From contig DASRSE010000328.1 in the NCBI GenBank assembly GCA_035656655.1, forward strand, positions 1 through 23,303: a stretch of DNA of 23,303 nt. The letters are read 5' to 3'. Below, piece after piece: positions 1-8,432 of the stretch. The DNA comes from DASRSE01 sp035656655. Its GTDB lineage: Bacteria > Planctomycetota > Planctomycetia > Pirellulales > DASRSE01. Each line of letters begins with the position of its first letter. The stretch's first letter is position 1. The notes beneath the pieces are model-generated. The model had not been told where the DNA came from. It ran no database searches and worked only from the letters and a program-made list of their open reading frames with translations. Made by a program: the position numbers and the translations under genes.

Positions 1-1
1 C

Positions 2-292
2 ACCGGAATTGTGTTCACGGTCATCGCGGCCATTGCGCAATCGAAATGGTTCATGACGTTCTCGCTGATCTGGACCTTGTTGTCGCCGATTACCGGCATT
101 TTCTGGTACCTCAAAAAATCGCGCGGGCTGCTGGCGCCCACCCCGTTTGATTGCTGGTGGGAATTTCGCGAGCTCGCCGCGCTCCGCGCGCAACAATTTG
201 CCGATGCCGAAGCGGATGTCCAGATCGACGGCGAGGCCGCAGCCGAGGTCGATCTGAACGTGCCGGCGCCCTCGCCCGGCGCGGCCGTCTGA
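2..292 (+). CDS. C-terminal part of a membrane protein of unknown function (5' end outside window)
   Basis: The reading frame is open to the left edge of the window (TGIV precedes the GTG at 11), so this is most likely the 3' end of a longer gene, not a 93-residue protein starting at 11. The visible part begins with a hydrophobic stretch of about 30 residues, rich in I, W, F and L, long enough for one membrane helix or a re-entrant pair. It is followed by LKKSRG, which would put the tail on the cytoplasmic side by the positive-inside rule. The tail is acidic and Ala/Pro-rich (FADAEADVQIDGEAAAEV) and ends at TGA. I do not recognise the family. The gene ends 66 bp before rsmH on the same strand, so co-transcription with rsmH is possible but not shown. 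Confidence 0.6.
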   Translation, partial: TGIVFTVIAAIAQSKWFMTFSLIWTLLSPITGIFWYLKKSRGLLAPTPFDCWWEFRELAALRAQQFADAEADVQIDGEAAAEVDLNVPAPSPGAAV

Positions 293-358
293 ATTAGAAT
301 CGAATCGCGTCGCAGCCCCGATTGCCTTTCGTCCTCCGCACCGCGAGCCTCCTCTGCC

Positions 359-1249
359 GTGGAATCGTCCGACTCCAACGTTCCGATTCACGTGGCGGTC
401 CTGCTCCGCGAGGTCGTGGAATGGCTGGCGCCGCGGCCAGGACAAATTTTCGCCGATGGAACGCTCGGGGCCGGCGGCCACACGCGGGCGCTGGCCGACC
501 AGGTTGAGCCGGGCGGCCATGTGCTAGCACTCGATCGCGATCCTGCGGCGCTCGCCGCCGCCGAGCGGACCCTCGCTGGGCGGTCGGTGAAATTGGCCCA
601 AGCGAATTTTTGCGACTTGCCCGAGCTTTTGCGGCAACTTGGCCTTGCGTCGCTCGACGGAATTGTGTTGGATTTGGGCCTTTCCAGCGACCAGTTGGCC
701 GACGCGGAGCGCGGGTTCAGTTTTTCGGCGGAGGGGCCGCTCGATTTGCGGTTCAATCCGCTCGAGGGGGAGCCGGCTTGGCGGCTGGTCGAACGGCTCA
801 GCGAAGCGCATTTGGCCGATTTGATTTTTCAGTTCGGCGAGGAGCGCTACAGCCGCCGCATCGCGAAGCGGATCGTCGAGCGCCGCGCCCGCGCGCCGCT
901 GCGCACGGCGGCCGACTTGGCCGAACTGGTGCGCGCGAGCGTGCCGTTTCAGGCGCACGCGCGCTTGGACGCGGCGACGCGCACGTTTCAAGCCTTGCGT
1001 ATCGCCGTCAATGAGGAGTTGAAATCGCTGGAGATCGCCTTGCGGCGGCTGCCCGATTGCGTGCGGCCCGGCGGGCGGATCGCCATTATCAGTTTTCATT
1101 CGTTGGAGGATCGGCGCGTCAAAGAAGCTTTTCGCCAAGATTCGCGGCTGGAGGTTTTGACCAAAAAGCCGATCGAAGCCGCCCCCGCGGAACTACAGCG
1201 CAATCCACGGGCGCGGAGCGCGAAATTGCGCGTGGCGCAGCGCATTTGA
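359..1249 (+). CDS. rsmH: 16S rRNA (cytosine(1402)-N(4))-methyltransferase RsmH (MraW)
   Basis: The product would be the SAM-dependent methyltransferase that makes N4-methylcytosine at C1402 in the decoding centre of 16S rRNA, acting in the cytoplasm. At 296 residues it is close to the usual 300-315. Visible family motifs are the start HVAVLLREVVE (residues 11-21), the SAM-binding loop DGTLGAGGHT (33-42), the acidic end of strand 2 (ALDRDP, near 60), DLGLSSDQLAD (105-115), RGFSF (118-122), FGEERYSRRIA and the C-terminal IISFHSLEDRRVK block. The GTG start at 359 leaves ten residues before HVAVLLREVVE, which fits the family, but no Shine-Dalgarno site precedes it. In most bacteria this gene opens the dcw division cluster (rsmH-ftsL-ftsI-mur genes). 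Here it is followed by a LysM protein and tsaD, with no fts or mur gene in the window. The family call is secure. Confidence 0.97.
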   Translation: MESSDSNVPIHVAVLLREVVEWLAPRPGQIFADGTLGAGGHTRALADQVEPGGHVLALDRDPAALAAAERTLAGRSVKLAQANFCDLPELLRQLGLASLDGIVLDLGLSSDQLADAERGFSFSAEGPLDLRFNPLEGEPAWRLVERLSEAHLADLIFQFGEERYSRRIAKRIVERRARAPLRTAADLAELVRASVPFQAHARLDAATRTFQALRIAVNEELKSLEIALRRLPDCVRPGGRIAIISFHSLEDRRVKEAFRQDSRLEVLTKKPIEAAPAELQRNPRARSAKLRVAQRI

Positions 1250-1322
1250 GCGCCGGCTGTGTGCCGTTTCGTTTTCCATCCCCTAGGTCACCGTTCACTG
1301 GATTCCTCTGGTCGTCAAAATC

Positions 1323-2642
1323 ATGGCTCAGCCAGATCGTCAAGGAGGACCGCCGGCCCGCGCGGCGTCGTCGGCCGCGAAGGCCGCCGGTCGCGCCTTC
1401 CGAGTGGGTCGAAAAATGTCGCTCGGCGCAAAAGTCGGCGCCGGGCTGATGACCGTCGTCACCGGGACAGCCGGCGTGGGAGTTTATGCGCTCACGCGTC
1501 CGGCGGCGACCGATTCGAGCGGCGCGCCGGTGACGCAAGCGGCCGACGAGCAACCGGCACGGCTGATCGCCAGCCGCGTCGATGACGGCTCGCGAACGCG
1601 GCTGACGAGCTCGCAAGCGAAGGTCCCGCAATCTCCTTGGAATGCACAAACGCCCGGCGCCGGCACGACGCCCGCGCCGCTGGCCTCGGGCGCGGGCGCG
1701 CCATGGGCCAAAGAGGCCGGCGCAGCGGAAGGGGAAACCGCCGCCCGCGAACGCCCGGCCGCGGCCGACCATCCGCGGGCGAACCCCGCCCACGCGCCTT
1801 GGAGCGCGCCGCCGACAGGCGACGCGAGCGCGGCGGCGCCGCCGCGCTCGGACAGCGCGCCTCCGCCGTCGCTCGCGCCGGATCCGCGGCCGCTGCATAC
1901 GCGCCGCGAGGCGAACCCGGCTGTCGCTCCGAACCCGATCGCGTCGAATGCGACGTCGCCAGCGGAACCCGTGACCAAAGAACCGGCCGTCTTCCGTTCC
2001 GATCGCAAGCTCGACGTGGCGGCCCCTCCCGATTCTCCGCCGTTAAAGGAGGCCGCCCAAAAGCACGCGGCGGCCACCTTGCCGTCAACCGCCTCGGCCG
2101 CGGCGCGGCAAAGGCCGCTGGCGGCGACAAACTGTCCCCCTGGGGCCGTGCGACTTCAGTCGTGCGTTCCCTTGAACCATGGCTGCAATCCGACCGTGCC
2201 GGCGGACCCTTGCGCCGGCCGCATGCCCCCCGCGACGAAAACCGGCGGCGCCGAGGCCAGCCGGCCCCGCGGCGTGCCGACGCTGGCCCGAATCGCGGCC
2301 AAGCCGGCAGAGGGAGTGATCCTGGCCCACCATGAAGAGCCGGCGCCGACGTTGGCAAGCAACGTGCCCCACTTGGCAACCGGACTCGGAGCCGCTTCGG
2401 CTGTTTCCGCAGCCGACGTCTCGACCGGACGATATCGGATCGGCCCCGAGGACAGTTACTGGACCATCGCGCAGCAGGTCTATGGAAACGGCCGGTACGA
2501 TCGGGCACTGGACGAATATAACCGGCGGCGCCGGCCCAACCGCCACCTCGAACCGGGCGACGAGCTAGAGACGCCGCCGCTCGAAACGCTCCGTCGCCTC
2601 TATCCGGACCTCTGCCCGGCCTCCGCCTTGGCCACGCGGTAG
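1323..2642 (+). CDS. Membrane-anchored Pro/Ala-rich protein with C-terminal LysM domain
   Basis: The 439-residue protein has a basic N-terminus (about 38 residues rich in R, K and A), a single hydrophobic segment at about 38-59 (KVGAGLMTVVTGTAGVGVYA), then some 300 residues of low-complexity Pro/Ala/Ser/Gly sequence, and a LysM-like domain at about 369-419 (GRYRIGPEDSYWTIAQQVYG ... LEPGDELETPP). LysM domains bind N-acetylglucosamine polymers such as peptidoglycan, so a role as an inner-membrane-anchored, wall-touching protein is inferred. Four cysteines cluster just after residue 250 (NCPPGAVRLQSC ... CNP ... DPC) and could form disulfides outside the membrane. The gene starts 73 bp after rsmH on the same strand, in the place usually taken by ftsL, but FtsL similarity (short protein with a coiled coil) is not seen. 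The start lacks a clear ribosome site; a GGAGG lies inside the gene near 1342, so a later start is conceivable. Confidence 0.8.
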   Translation: MAQPDRQGGPPARAASSAAKAAGRAFRVGRKMSLGAKVGAGLMTVVTGTAGVGVYALTRPAATDSSGAPVTQAADEQPARLIASRVDDGSRTRLTSSQAKVPQSPWNAQTPGAGTTPAPLASGAGAPWAKEAGAAEGETAARERPAAADHPRANPAHAPWSAPPTGDASAAAPPRSDSAPPPSLAPDPRPLHTRREANPAVAPNPIASNATSPAEPVTKEPAVFRSDRKLDVAAPPDSPPLKEAAQKHAAATLPSTASAAARQRPLAATNCPPGAVRLQSCVPLNHGCNPTVPADPCAGRMPPATKTGGAEASRPRGVPTLARIAAKPAEGVILAHHEEPAPTLASNVPHLATGLGAASAVSAADVSTGRYRIGPEDSYWTIAQQVYGNGRYDRALDEYNRRRRPNRHLEPGDELETPPLETLRRLYPDLCPASALATR

Positions 2643-2707
2643 CGCGGCGAACGGCGGCCATCCGGCGCGCAATGATTTCCGCGCGCGATGATTTTCGCAT
2701 GGCGTCG

Positions 2708-2726
2708 GCCGCGCTTGACGCGCGGC
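2708..2726. terminator. GC-rich hairpin after the LysM gene
   Basis: GCCGCGC (2708-2714) pairs perfectly with GCGCGGC (2720-2726) around the loop TTGAC. It lies 65 bp after the LysM stop and upstream of the tsaD -10 element. There is no U-run after it, so it may be a weak or Rho-assisted terminator, or chance in very GC-rich DNA. Confidence 0.3.
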
Positions 2727-2757
2727 GCGGCCCCTCCCGCGCGCGGCGCGCCGTCCG

Positions 2758-2763
2758 TATAAT
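2758..2763 (+). promoter_or_regulatory. Candidate -10 element for tsaD
   Basis: A perfect TATAAT lies about 60 bp before the tsaD ATG in otherwise GC-rich DNA, and transcription would start near 2770. At 17-bp spacing the -35 position reads CCCCTC, so there is no recognisable -35. A TTGACG at 2715 is 37 bp away, too far to be its partner. Confidence 0.45.
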
Positions 2764-2822
2764 AGGCCCTGCAAGGCAAAACTTCCGCTCCGGCGACGGA
2801 GCAATTCCAGGGCGTGCCGCCG

Positions 2823-3848
2823 ATGAACATTTTGACCATTGAAACGACCTGCGACGAGACCGCCGCGGCCATTGTGACCGAAGAATTGGTCGTCCGCGGG
2901 GCGGTCGTCGCGACGCAAGACGCCCTTCATCAGCGATTTGGCGGCGTGGTGCCGGAGATCGCTTCGCGGGCGCATGTGGAACGCATCTTGCCGGTCATCG
3001 ACGAGGCGCTGCGCCGCAGCGGGGTGGCGCTCGGCGAGTTGGACGCCGTCGCCGTCGCGAACACGCCGGGCCTCGCCGGCTCTCTCTTGGTCGGCTTGAC
3101 CGCCGCCAAAGCGCTCGCCTTGGCGCTCGACATTCCGCTCATCGCGGTCAACCACTTGCAAGCCCACATCTATGCTTGCCGCATCGCGGCGGGCGAGAAT
3201 GTCTTCCCGTGCATTGGGATGATCGTCAGCGGCGGGCACACGAGCCTCTATCGTTGCGCCGGTCCGCTCGATTTCACGCTGCTCGGCGGGACGATCGACG
3301 ACGCGGCAGGCGAAGCCTTCGACAAGGTCGCCGCGATGCTCGGGTTGCCCTTTCCGGGCGGCCCAGCGATTCAAAAAGCGGCCGAGTCGGGCGATCCGCG
3401 GGCATTCGATTTTCCGCGCCCCTTTTGGAAAGACGCCCAGCGGCTGGAATTCAGCTTCAGCGGCCTGAAGACGGCCGTGCGGTACAAGCTGCACGACTTG
3501 GTGGGAGAGGCCGGCTCGGCCGCGCTCAGCCCGCGCCAAATCGCCGATTTGGCGGCCAGCTTTCAAGCGGCCGTGGTCGATTGTCTGTGCGCGAAGGCTT
3601 TTCTGGCGGTGGCGAAAACCGGCTGGAAGACACTTTGCGTGGGGGGCGGGGTCGCCGCAAATGCCCATTTTCGCCGCGAGCTGGAACGACTCGCCGCGAC
3701 ACGCGCGGTGCGGCTGATTGTGCCGCCGCTGAAGCTGTGCACCGACAACGCCGTGATGGGGGCGATTGCCGTGGAGCGGATCAAAGGGGGCCTCGTCGAA
3801 GGCCTGGACCTCGATGTCTTTCCCGGCTTGCTGCGCGAGCGCCAGTAG
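2823..3848 (+). CDS. tsaD: tRNA N6-adenosine threonylcarbamoyltransferase TsaD (Kae1/YgjD/Gcp family)
   Basis: TsaD transfers the threonylcarbamoyl group from threonylcarbamoyl-AMP to A37 of ANN-decoding tRNAs (t6A), working with TsaB and TsaE in the cytoplasm. This 341-residue protein has the family's normal length. Motifs seen: ILTIETTCDETAAAIV at the N-terminus, the metal-binding pair in NHLQAHIYA (His111 and His115; the common form is HMEGH), SGGHTSLYRC, the block DDAAGEAFDKVAAMLGLPFP followed by GGPAIQ, FSFSGLKTAV, CVGGGVAANAHFR, and LCTDNAVMGAIA carrying the metal-binding Asp. The ATG at 2823 is preferred over the in-frame GTG at 2814 because the family begins directly with the short strand M-x-ILxIET. 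TsaB and TsaE are not in the window. The gene runs convergently into the large VWA gene, with hairpins between them. Confidence 0.97.
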   Translation: MNILTIETTCDETAAAIVTEELVVRGAVVATQDALHQRFGGVVPEIASRAHVERILPVIDEALRRSGVALGELDAVAVANTPGLAGSLLVGLTAAKALALALDIPLIAVNHLQAHIYACRIAAGENVFPCIGMIVSGGHTSLYRCAGPLDFTLLGGTIDDAAGEAFDKVAAMLGLPFPGGPAIQKAAESGDPRAFDFPRPFWKDAQRLEFSFSGLKTAVRYKLHDLVGEAGSAALSPRQIADLAASFQAAVVDCLCAKAFLAVAKTGWKTLCVGGGVAANAHFRRELERLAATRAVRLIVPPLKLCTDNAVMGAIAVERIKGGLVEGLDLDVFPGLLRERQ

Positions 3849-3942
3849 AGTTGGCGCCGAAAGCAACAAGAGCGATGATTCCGCGCCGGTATCGATCGTG
3901 ATTTTGCCGAAGCGAGGGCACCTCGAGCGCGGAAAAACGCGA

Positions 3943-3972
3943 GCGGCCGCGGAAATTGCGTTCCGCGGCCGC
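3943..3972. terminator. Hairpin between convergent tsaD and the VWA-protein gene
   Basis: A perfect 12-bp inverted repeat, GCGGCCGCGGAA / TTCCGCGGCCGC, surrounds the 6-nt loop ATTGCG. It lies about 95 bp after the tsaD stop and 45 bp beyond the 3' end of the minus-strand gene. Read on the minus strand it is followed shortly by GCGTTTTT, and on the plus strand by GGTTAAAAATGG. A bidirectional terminator is the simplest reading. Confidence 0.6.
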
Positions 3973-3992
3973 CGGTTAAAAATGGGTTGAAA

Positions 3993-4007
3993 GGGGCGCA
4001 GCGCCCC
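3993..4007 (-). terminator. Second hairpin directly after the VWA-protein stop codon
   Basis: GGGGC and GCCCC flank GCAGC (the symmetry GGGGCGC-A-GCGCCCC extends inward). On the minus strand this lies about 10 bases after the TAA of the large gene and is followed by TTTCAACCCATTTTT, so it is a plausible intrinsic terminator for that gene. Confidence 0.5.
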
Positions 4008-4016
4008 GGTTTGTGC

Positions 4017-7000
4017 TTAGTTGATCCCGCCGCCGATCCCGCCGCCGCCTCCGTTGGTGGAGTTTTGGTTTTGCGTCGTGCCGGCCCCGGTCGAGAAGTT
4101 GAACGTGCTGACTGAGGGAATCGACGAGAAGAGGGGGACCGCGGTGATGCGAACGTACCGCCGGTCGGCCGAAACCACGCCGGTCGCGGTCATGTTCGTG
4201 CCTTCAGGCAAGGTGATGATGATTGGCATATAGCCGACCGCCCCGGCCCGGCCGAAGGGGAACAGGCCGGCTTGAAACGCGGCTTGGCGCGCGGCGCCCA
4301 GGTTGGCGACGGCGGCCGGATCGGTCGCGTTCGCCAGTTGTTGGGCGAGCACAAAGCGATCGGCGGCCAGATTCAAAGCCATCTGATTGGCGACGGCGTT
4401 GGCGACCTGCTGTTGAGCAACCGGCTCCATGCGGCGGCCTTTGTCGAGGCTAAACAGCACCAGCTTGTCGTCATCGCCCAGCGGAATCTGCTGGTGGATG
4501 TGTTTCACCCCTTCGGTTCGATAATGGGTGTAGATGTCGACGGTCACCGTGCCGGCGGTCACTTTGCCCCAGACGCGGCGGAGGAGCACTTTGTAGGTCC
4601 CGTCGAATCCTTCGGGGCAGACGTACGATTCGGAATAGCCGTCGACCGGCGTCTTCGCGGTGCGGACGAACGATTCGCCGAGGAGCGTTCCGCCGGCCGC
4701 CGTGATTGGATTGCGCGACGAGCAGACGCTGCCGGAGGGCTCTTCGATGAGCAAATCCACGTCGGCGTCGCCGTTCCAAGAGATTTTCACGTAGCAATCG
4801 CGGCTGAGCGCTTTTTCAAGCGCGGCTTGAAATTCGGCCGCTTCGCCGCCGCGGTTTTCCTTCTTCAATTGTTCGATCATCGCGCCGGCCGAATACGTGG
4901 CCGCCTTGACGATGTCTTCATGCTTGCTCGGCCACGCGCGGCTGAGAATGCCAGTGCAGGCCCACTTGATTCCTTCAGGGTCGTTTAAGCTTTTCGCCGT
5001 TTCGAGCGCTTGCATGTACGCCGCCGGCATGGTTGGGTCGAGGGTCGCGACCTCGCGATACAGCTTGAACGCCCGCGCGGAGAAACCGAGTTTGTTCATG
5101 TAAGCCGCCAGATACATCAAGTCGCTGGGGCTCGAGGCGAAATCGGCGGCCGACATCAGCGCCCGCTCGATCTCTTCCTTGGGCTGAGGCGGATTGGTCA
5201 TCTGCATCGACAAGGCCAGCGCTTCGTACATCCAGGCTTGGCCGTGACCGGTTCGCAAGGCCGCTTGAATGAGCCCGTCGATCTCGGCGAACTTTTTATG
5301 GACGAGCAGTTGACGCACCGTCTCGCGCAGATCGGCCGGATGGATTTTGTCGTGGGTGCCGAAATAGTCATTCCACGCAGTCAACGGATCGAGGCCTGGC
5401 TTGGCCGGCAACACGATCGCTTGTCCGCGCGGTTCGGCCGGCGCGGCATGCGCCGCCGTGTTCGCGGCAGGGTTGCCCGCCGTACTCGGCGCAGGATTAC
5501 TCGCTGTACTCGGCGCAGGGTTTCCCGCCGTACTCGGCGCAGGATTGCCCGCCGTACTCGGCGCGGTATTACCCGCCGTACTCGGCGCAGTATTACTAGG
5601 AATCGAAGCGGGCCGCGCGGTTGGCTTGGCCGGTTCGATTGGTTTTTTCGAACTGAGCTTCAGATCATGGCCCCCGTCGTCGGCCACGGCGAACGCGCGG
5701 AAACCGCCCTCGTTCTTGGGCAGGTCAGGCACATTGAACGCGCCGCGATTATTGCCGAAGGCCTTGTTCAGGCGCTGCAAGTCGGGCAAGTTGAAGGCTC
5801 CGCCGCCACCACCGCCGAACCCGCCGCCGCCAAAGCCGCCGCCGCCGAACCCACCCCCGCCGCCGCCAAAGCCGCCACCCGCCGGATTCGCTTGGCCGCC
5901 GCCGAGTCCGCCGCCAAAGCCCCCTTGGCCCCCCAAGCCGCCGCCCAGCGAGAACGGATTCGCGCCGGCGCCGTTATTGATGGGTAAGACAAGGTCCGCG
6001 ACCGGATAGACTTTCGTCACGAGCATGGTGTTGGCCGCTTCTTGCGTAGTGATCAACAAAACCTCGTCCTTGATCACGTAGGTCAAGCCGAGCGGATGGA
6101 GCACCAGCCGGAGAATCGAGCGGAGCGAAATCCCCTTCAGATTCACATTGATAGGCGTATCGGTTCCGATTCCGCCGTCCTTCATCGCCTTATCGTCAAA
6201 CTGGATGTTGATCCCATGCCGTTGGCCGATGAAATCCGTAACGTCTTTGAGCGGCGTGTCGATGAACTCAACTGCCGAGGGCTTGTCGAGCTCGTCAAGA
6301 ATCTTTTTCTCCGCCGGGCCGCGCTCTTTCACATCGACCGCTTGATACTGTTTGCGTGCTTCGGTCAACTCGCGCCACGCTTGAGCGCTCGGATAGACGA
6401 TCGGCACGTCGTCGCGGAAAGGAATGTGCGACCGCTCGACGGCGGCCATTTCGTCCATGTAGCCGCGAATCGACGCATCGCGAATTTGATTCTGGCGGAT
6501 GTAGTCGTGCACGAAATAGGAGAACGTCACGGCTTGCGCGGAAACGGTCCCGGTGGGATCGACGTTGCGCGCCTCCAGGGCCACTTCTTGCGCTTCGACG
6601 AACTTCGTCAGGTCGTCGGTCGCGTGGCCTTCGTCCATCAACGAGTTGAAGCGATCCATCAATTGCTTTTCGCGTTCTTGTTTGCGAAAGACCGCGTCAT
6701 CAATCTGCTGCAAACCGTTCAGCGCCGCAATCGTGCGCTGCGCATCCAAATCACGAGCATCCTTTTCGATTTTCCGGCGACTCGTTTCGCGGATCATCGT
6801 TTCGATCTGGGCGTTCAACTGTGTTCGCACATCGACGTTCAGGTCCGGCGAGAGCCGCACGCGGGTCAACAGCAGCTTCAAGTCTTCTTGCACCTGGGCC
6901 GGGTTGGCGGCCATTCCGACGCGGGCTTTTTCCAACTCGTTGCGCACTTGGGCTTGAATGAGCTGAGTCGCAATCGCGCGGCGCTGTTCTTCATCTTGCA

Positions 7001-8432
7001 ACAGCCCGGCGTCCGGATTGTCGCGAAGATAGTCCTTCAAGAGGCTGCCTGCGCCGTTCGCTGGCGGATTGGCGGCCGGCGGATTGGTCGCGGGCGCCGC
7101 GGCGCGCGGATTGGTCGCCGGCGGTTCAGGCACCGGCGGAGCGGCCGGAGCCGGCGCGGCAGGCGCCGCCGCGGGGGCGACGTCTCCATTTTGCTCGAAG
7201 GCCATCAGCTTAATCACACCGCTCGTTTTGTTCGCTTTGCGGGCCTTGTCCAATTCTTTCATCAACGCGACCGCGTCTTTGTTGCCCGGGTCGCGGCGGA
7301 GCGATTCGCGGAGGATTTGTTCCGCTTGATCGAGATTTCCCGTGCCAATCGCCTGACCGCCGATTTTGTTCAGCGCTTCGGTTCCATTGGCCAGCACGCG
7401 TTGCAACTCCGACAGTCCTTCGGTGCCCACCGTCGGAAGTCCGAAGCCGCCATCGCGCTTGGAAGCGTCTACGACTTGCGTGAGATAGGCCAGACTATTG
7501 GTTGGCTTGTTGACTTGGACGTCCCAATGGAGCGGGGCCGACTTGCCCGCGACAATCGCTTGCATATCGACTCGCAAATTGGCGACGTCCCCTTTGCCCA
7601 CCACGATGGTATCGCGATCAAAGCGCAGCGGCGGAACGGCCGTCGGATAATAGTCCACGTCCTTCGAGAGCTTGACGCTTTCGGGCCAGACGACCGGCAG
7701 GCAGGCGGAGTTTGCCAGGAATTTGCCCGCGTCTTTCGCGGCGACCTTGTCGCCATCAACGAGGATGTTTCCGCCGGTATGGTTCGCCAGGACGGCGAGC
7801 AATTGGGCGTCGCGATTTTGACCGATCGCCAAGCTGGACGCCGGAATTTGTTTGCGAATCAGCGTTTCGACCGCGAGCTTGAAATCGCCCGTCGCCGGCA
7901 CATTGCCGTTGCTCGAGCCATTGCCGATGTAGACGATGGCAGGCAGTTGGGACTCCTTCGCGAGGCGGTCGGCCGCGCCGTTGAGGACGGCAGCCATGTC
8001 GGTGGCGCCGAGCGGCACGCGCTGCTTCAACTTTTCGATGGCATGTTGCATGGCCGGACCGCGCGCCGGAACGAACCCGTCGGTCATGGGCACGGCGTTC
8101 AGATCGGCCGCCAGCAAGCAGACGCGATCGTCGTTGCTAAAGTAGCCGAGCATTTCACTCAGCGCATCGAGCGCCTTGGCGCGGGACGCGCCTGCTTGAC
8201 TCGCCGAAGTATCAAACAGAATAGCCACGTCGTGAACGCCCATCGGCGGCTCCGCGACCGGCGGCCGCAAGCTCAGCGCGAAATAAACATCCCCCTCTGG
8301 TTTGGCAAAGGAATCGAGCCGGGCCGTTTCCATCCGCGGCGGATCGACAGCGCGAGCGCTGGAACCGAGCCAACTGCTGGCCAGCAAAACCGCCGGCGCG
8401 ACAAGAAACAGATGGCAGCGTAGACGAGACAT
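4017..8432 (-). CDS. Giant exported protein: VWA, TPR-like, STN, Gly-rich, 8-residue repeats, YfaP/DUF2135-like
   Basis: The 1471-residue protein starts at 8432, where GGAGG lies 5 nt before the ATG; an in-frame ATG at 8516 has no such site. Parts in order: signal peptide (1-28, ending SSARA); von Willebrand A domain (about 65-235) with the MIDAS start DTSAS (74-78) and GATDM near 144, though the usual TDG loop reads IGNGSS; TPR-like helices (340-394); Pro/Ala linker; mainly helical, charged stretch (about 465-710); STN-type secretin/TonB N-terminal domain (712-812: VEFIDTPLKDVTDFIGQ, VNLKGISLRSILRLVL, YVIKDEVLLITTQ); Gly-rich segment (823-879); NPAPSTAG-type repeats (947-992); second TPR-like region (1020-1207); YfaP/DUF2135-like domain (1214-1304: DADVDLLIEEPSG, GFDGTYKVLLRRVWG); a C-terminal strand block (TGVVSADRRYVRI) and Gly-rich tail. 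No secretin pore domain is evident. A cell-surface or envelope role is inferred; the specific function is unknown. Domain calls are from motif recognition only. Confidence 0.85.
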   Translation of the reverse strand: MSRLRCHLFLVAPAVLLASSWLGSSARAVDPPRMETARLDSFAKPEGDVYFALSLRPPVAEPPMGVHDVAILFDTSASQAGASRAKALDALSEMLGYFSNDDRVCLLAADLNAVPMTDGFVPARGPAMQHAIEKLKQRVPLGATDMAAVLNGAADRLAKESQLPAIVYIGNGSSNGNVPATGDFKLAVETLIRKQIPASSLAIGQNRDAQLLAVLANHTGGNILVDGDKVAAKDAGKFLANSACLPVVWPESVKLSKDVDYYPTAVPPLRFDRDTIVVGKGDVANLRVDMQAIVAGKSAPLHWDVQVNKPTNSLAYLTQVVDASKRDGGFGLPTVGTEGLSELQRVLANGTEALNKIGGQAIGTGNLDQAEQILRESLRRDPGNKDAVALMKELDKARKANKTSGVIKLMAFEQNGDVAPAAAPAAPAPAAPPVPEPPATNPRAAAPATNPPAANPPANGAGSLLKDYLRDNPDAGLLQDEEQRRAIATQLIQAQVRNELEKARVGMAANPAQVQEDLKLLLTRVRLSPDLNVDVRTQLNAQIETMIRETSRRKIEKDARDLDAQRTIAALNGLQQIDDAVFRKQEREKQLMDRFNSLMDEGHATDDLTKFVEAQEVALEARNVDPTGTVSAQAVTFSYFVHDYIRQNQIRDASIRGYMDEMAAVERSHIPFRDDVPIVYPSAQAWRELTEARKQYQAVDVKERGPAEKKILDELDKPSAVEFIDTPLKDVTDFIGQRHGINIQFDDKAMKDGGIGTDTPINVNLKGISLRSILRLVLHPLGLTYVIKDEVLLITTQEAANTMLVTKVYPVADLVLPINNGAGANPFSLGGGLGGQGGFGGGLGGGQANPAGGGFGGGGGGFGGGGFGGGGFGGGGGGAFNLPDLQRLNKAFGNNRGAFNVPDLPKNEGGFRAFAVADDGGHDLKLSSKKPIEPAKPTARPASIPSNTAPSTAGNTAPSTAGNPAPSTAGNPAPSTASNPAPSTAGNPAANTAAHAAPAEPRGQAIVLPAKPGLDPLTAWNDYFGTHDKIHPADLRETVRQLLVHKKFAEIDGLIQAALRTGHGQAWMYEALALSMQMTNPPQPKEEIERALMSAADFASSPSDLMYLAAYMNKLGFSARAFKLYREVATLDPTMPAAYMQALETAKSLNDPEGIKWACTGILSRAWPSKHEDIVKAATYSAGAMIEQLKKENRGGEAAEFQAALEKALSRDCYVKISWNGDADVDLLIEEPSGSVCSSRNPITAAGGTLLGESFVRTAKTPVDGYSESYVCPEGFDGTYKVLLRRVWGKVTAGTVTVDIYTHYRTEGVKHIHQQIPLGDDDKLVLFSLDKGRRMEPVAQQQVANAVANQMALNLAADRFVLAQQLANATDPAAVANLGAARQAAFQAGLFPFGRAGAVGYMPIIITLPEGTNMTATGVVSADRRYVRITAVPLFSSIPSVSTFNFSTGAGTTQNQNSTNGGGGGIGGGIN
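5470..5598 (-). repeat. Tandem 24-bp coding repeat (five full copies and a partial)
   Basis: Five contiguous 24-bp units (5470-5493, 5494-5517, 5518-5541, 5542-5565, 5566-5589) share the core CGCCGTACTCGGCGC with a few substitutions; the sixth is cut after 9 bases. On the minus strand they encode APSTAGN(P/T)-type octapeptides in the VWA protein. The 24-bp period keeps the frame, so copy number can change without frameshift. Confidence 0.9.

Noticed and set aside
1492..2700. Minus-strand frame of 402 codons opposite the LysM protein
   Set aside because: Arg/Pro-rich antisense translation of a low-complexity GC-rich gene; the plus-strand frame has a membrane segment and LysM motif.
2715..2763. 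TTGACG with TATAAT as a full tsaD promoter
   Set aside because: The spacing is 37 bp; only the -10 element is retained as a candidate.
2565..3869. Minus-strand frame of 434 codons over tsaD
   Set aside because: Shadow of a certain gene (tsaD); Arg/Gly-rich, no motif.
6042..8423. Long open frame on the plus strand (about 790 codons) opposite the VWA protein
   Set aside because: It is the antisense shadow of a high-GC gene: its composition is Arg/His/Ile-rich with no motif, while the minus strand has a signal peptide, ribosome site and domains.
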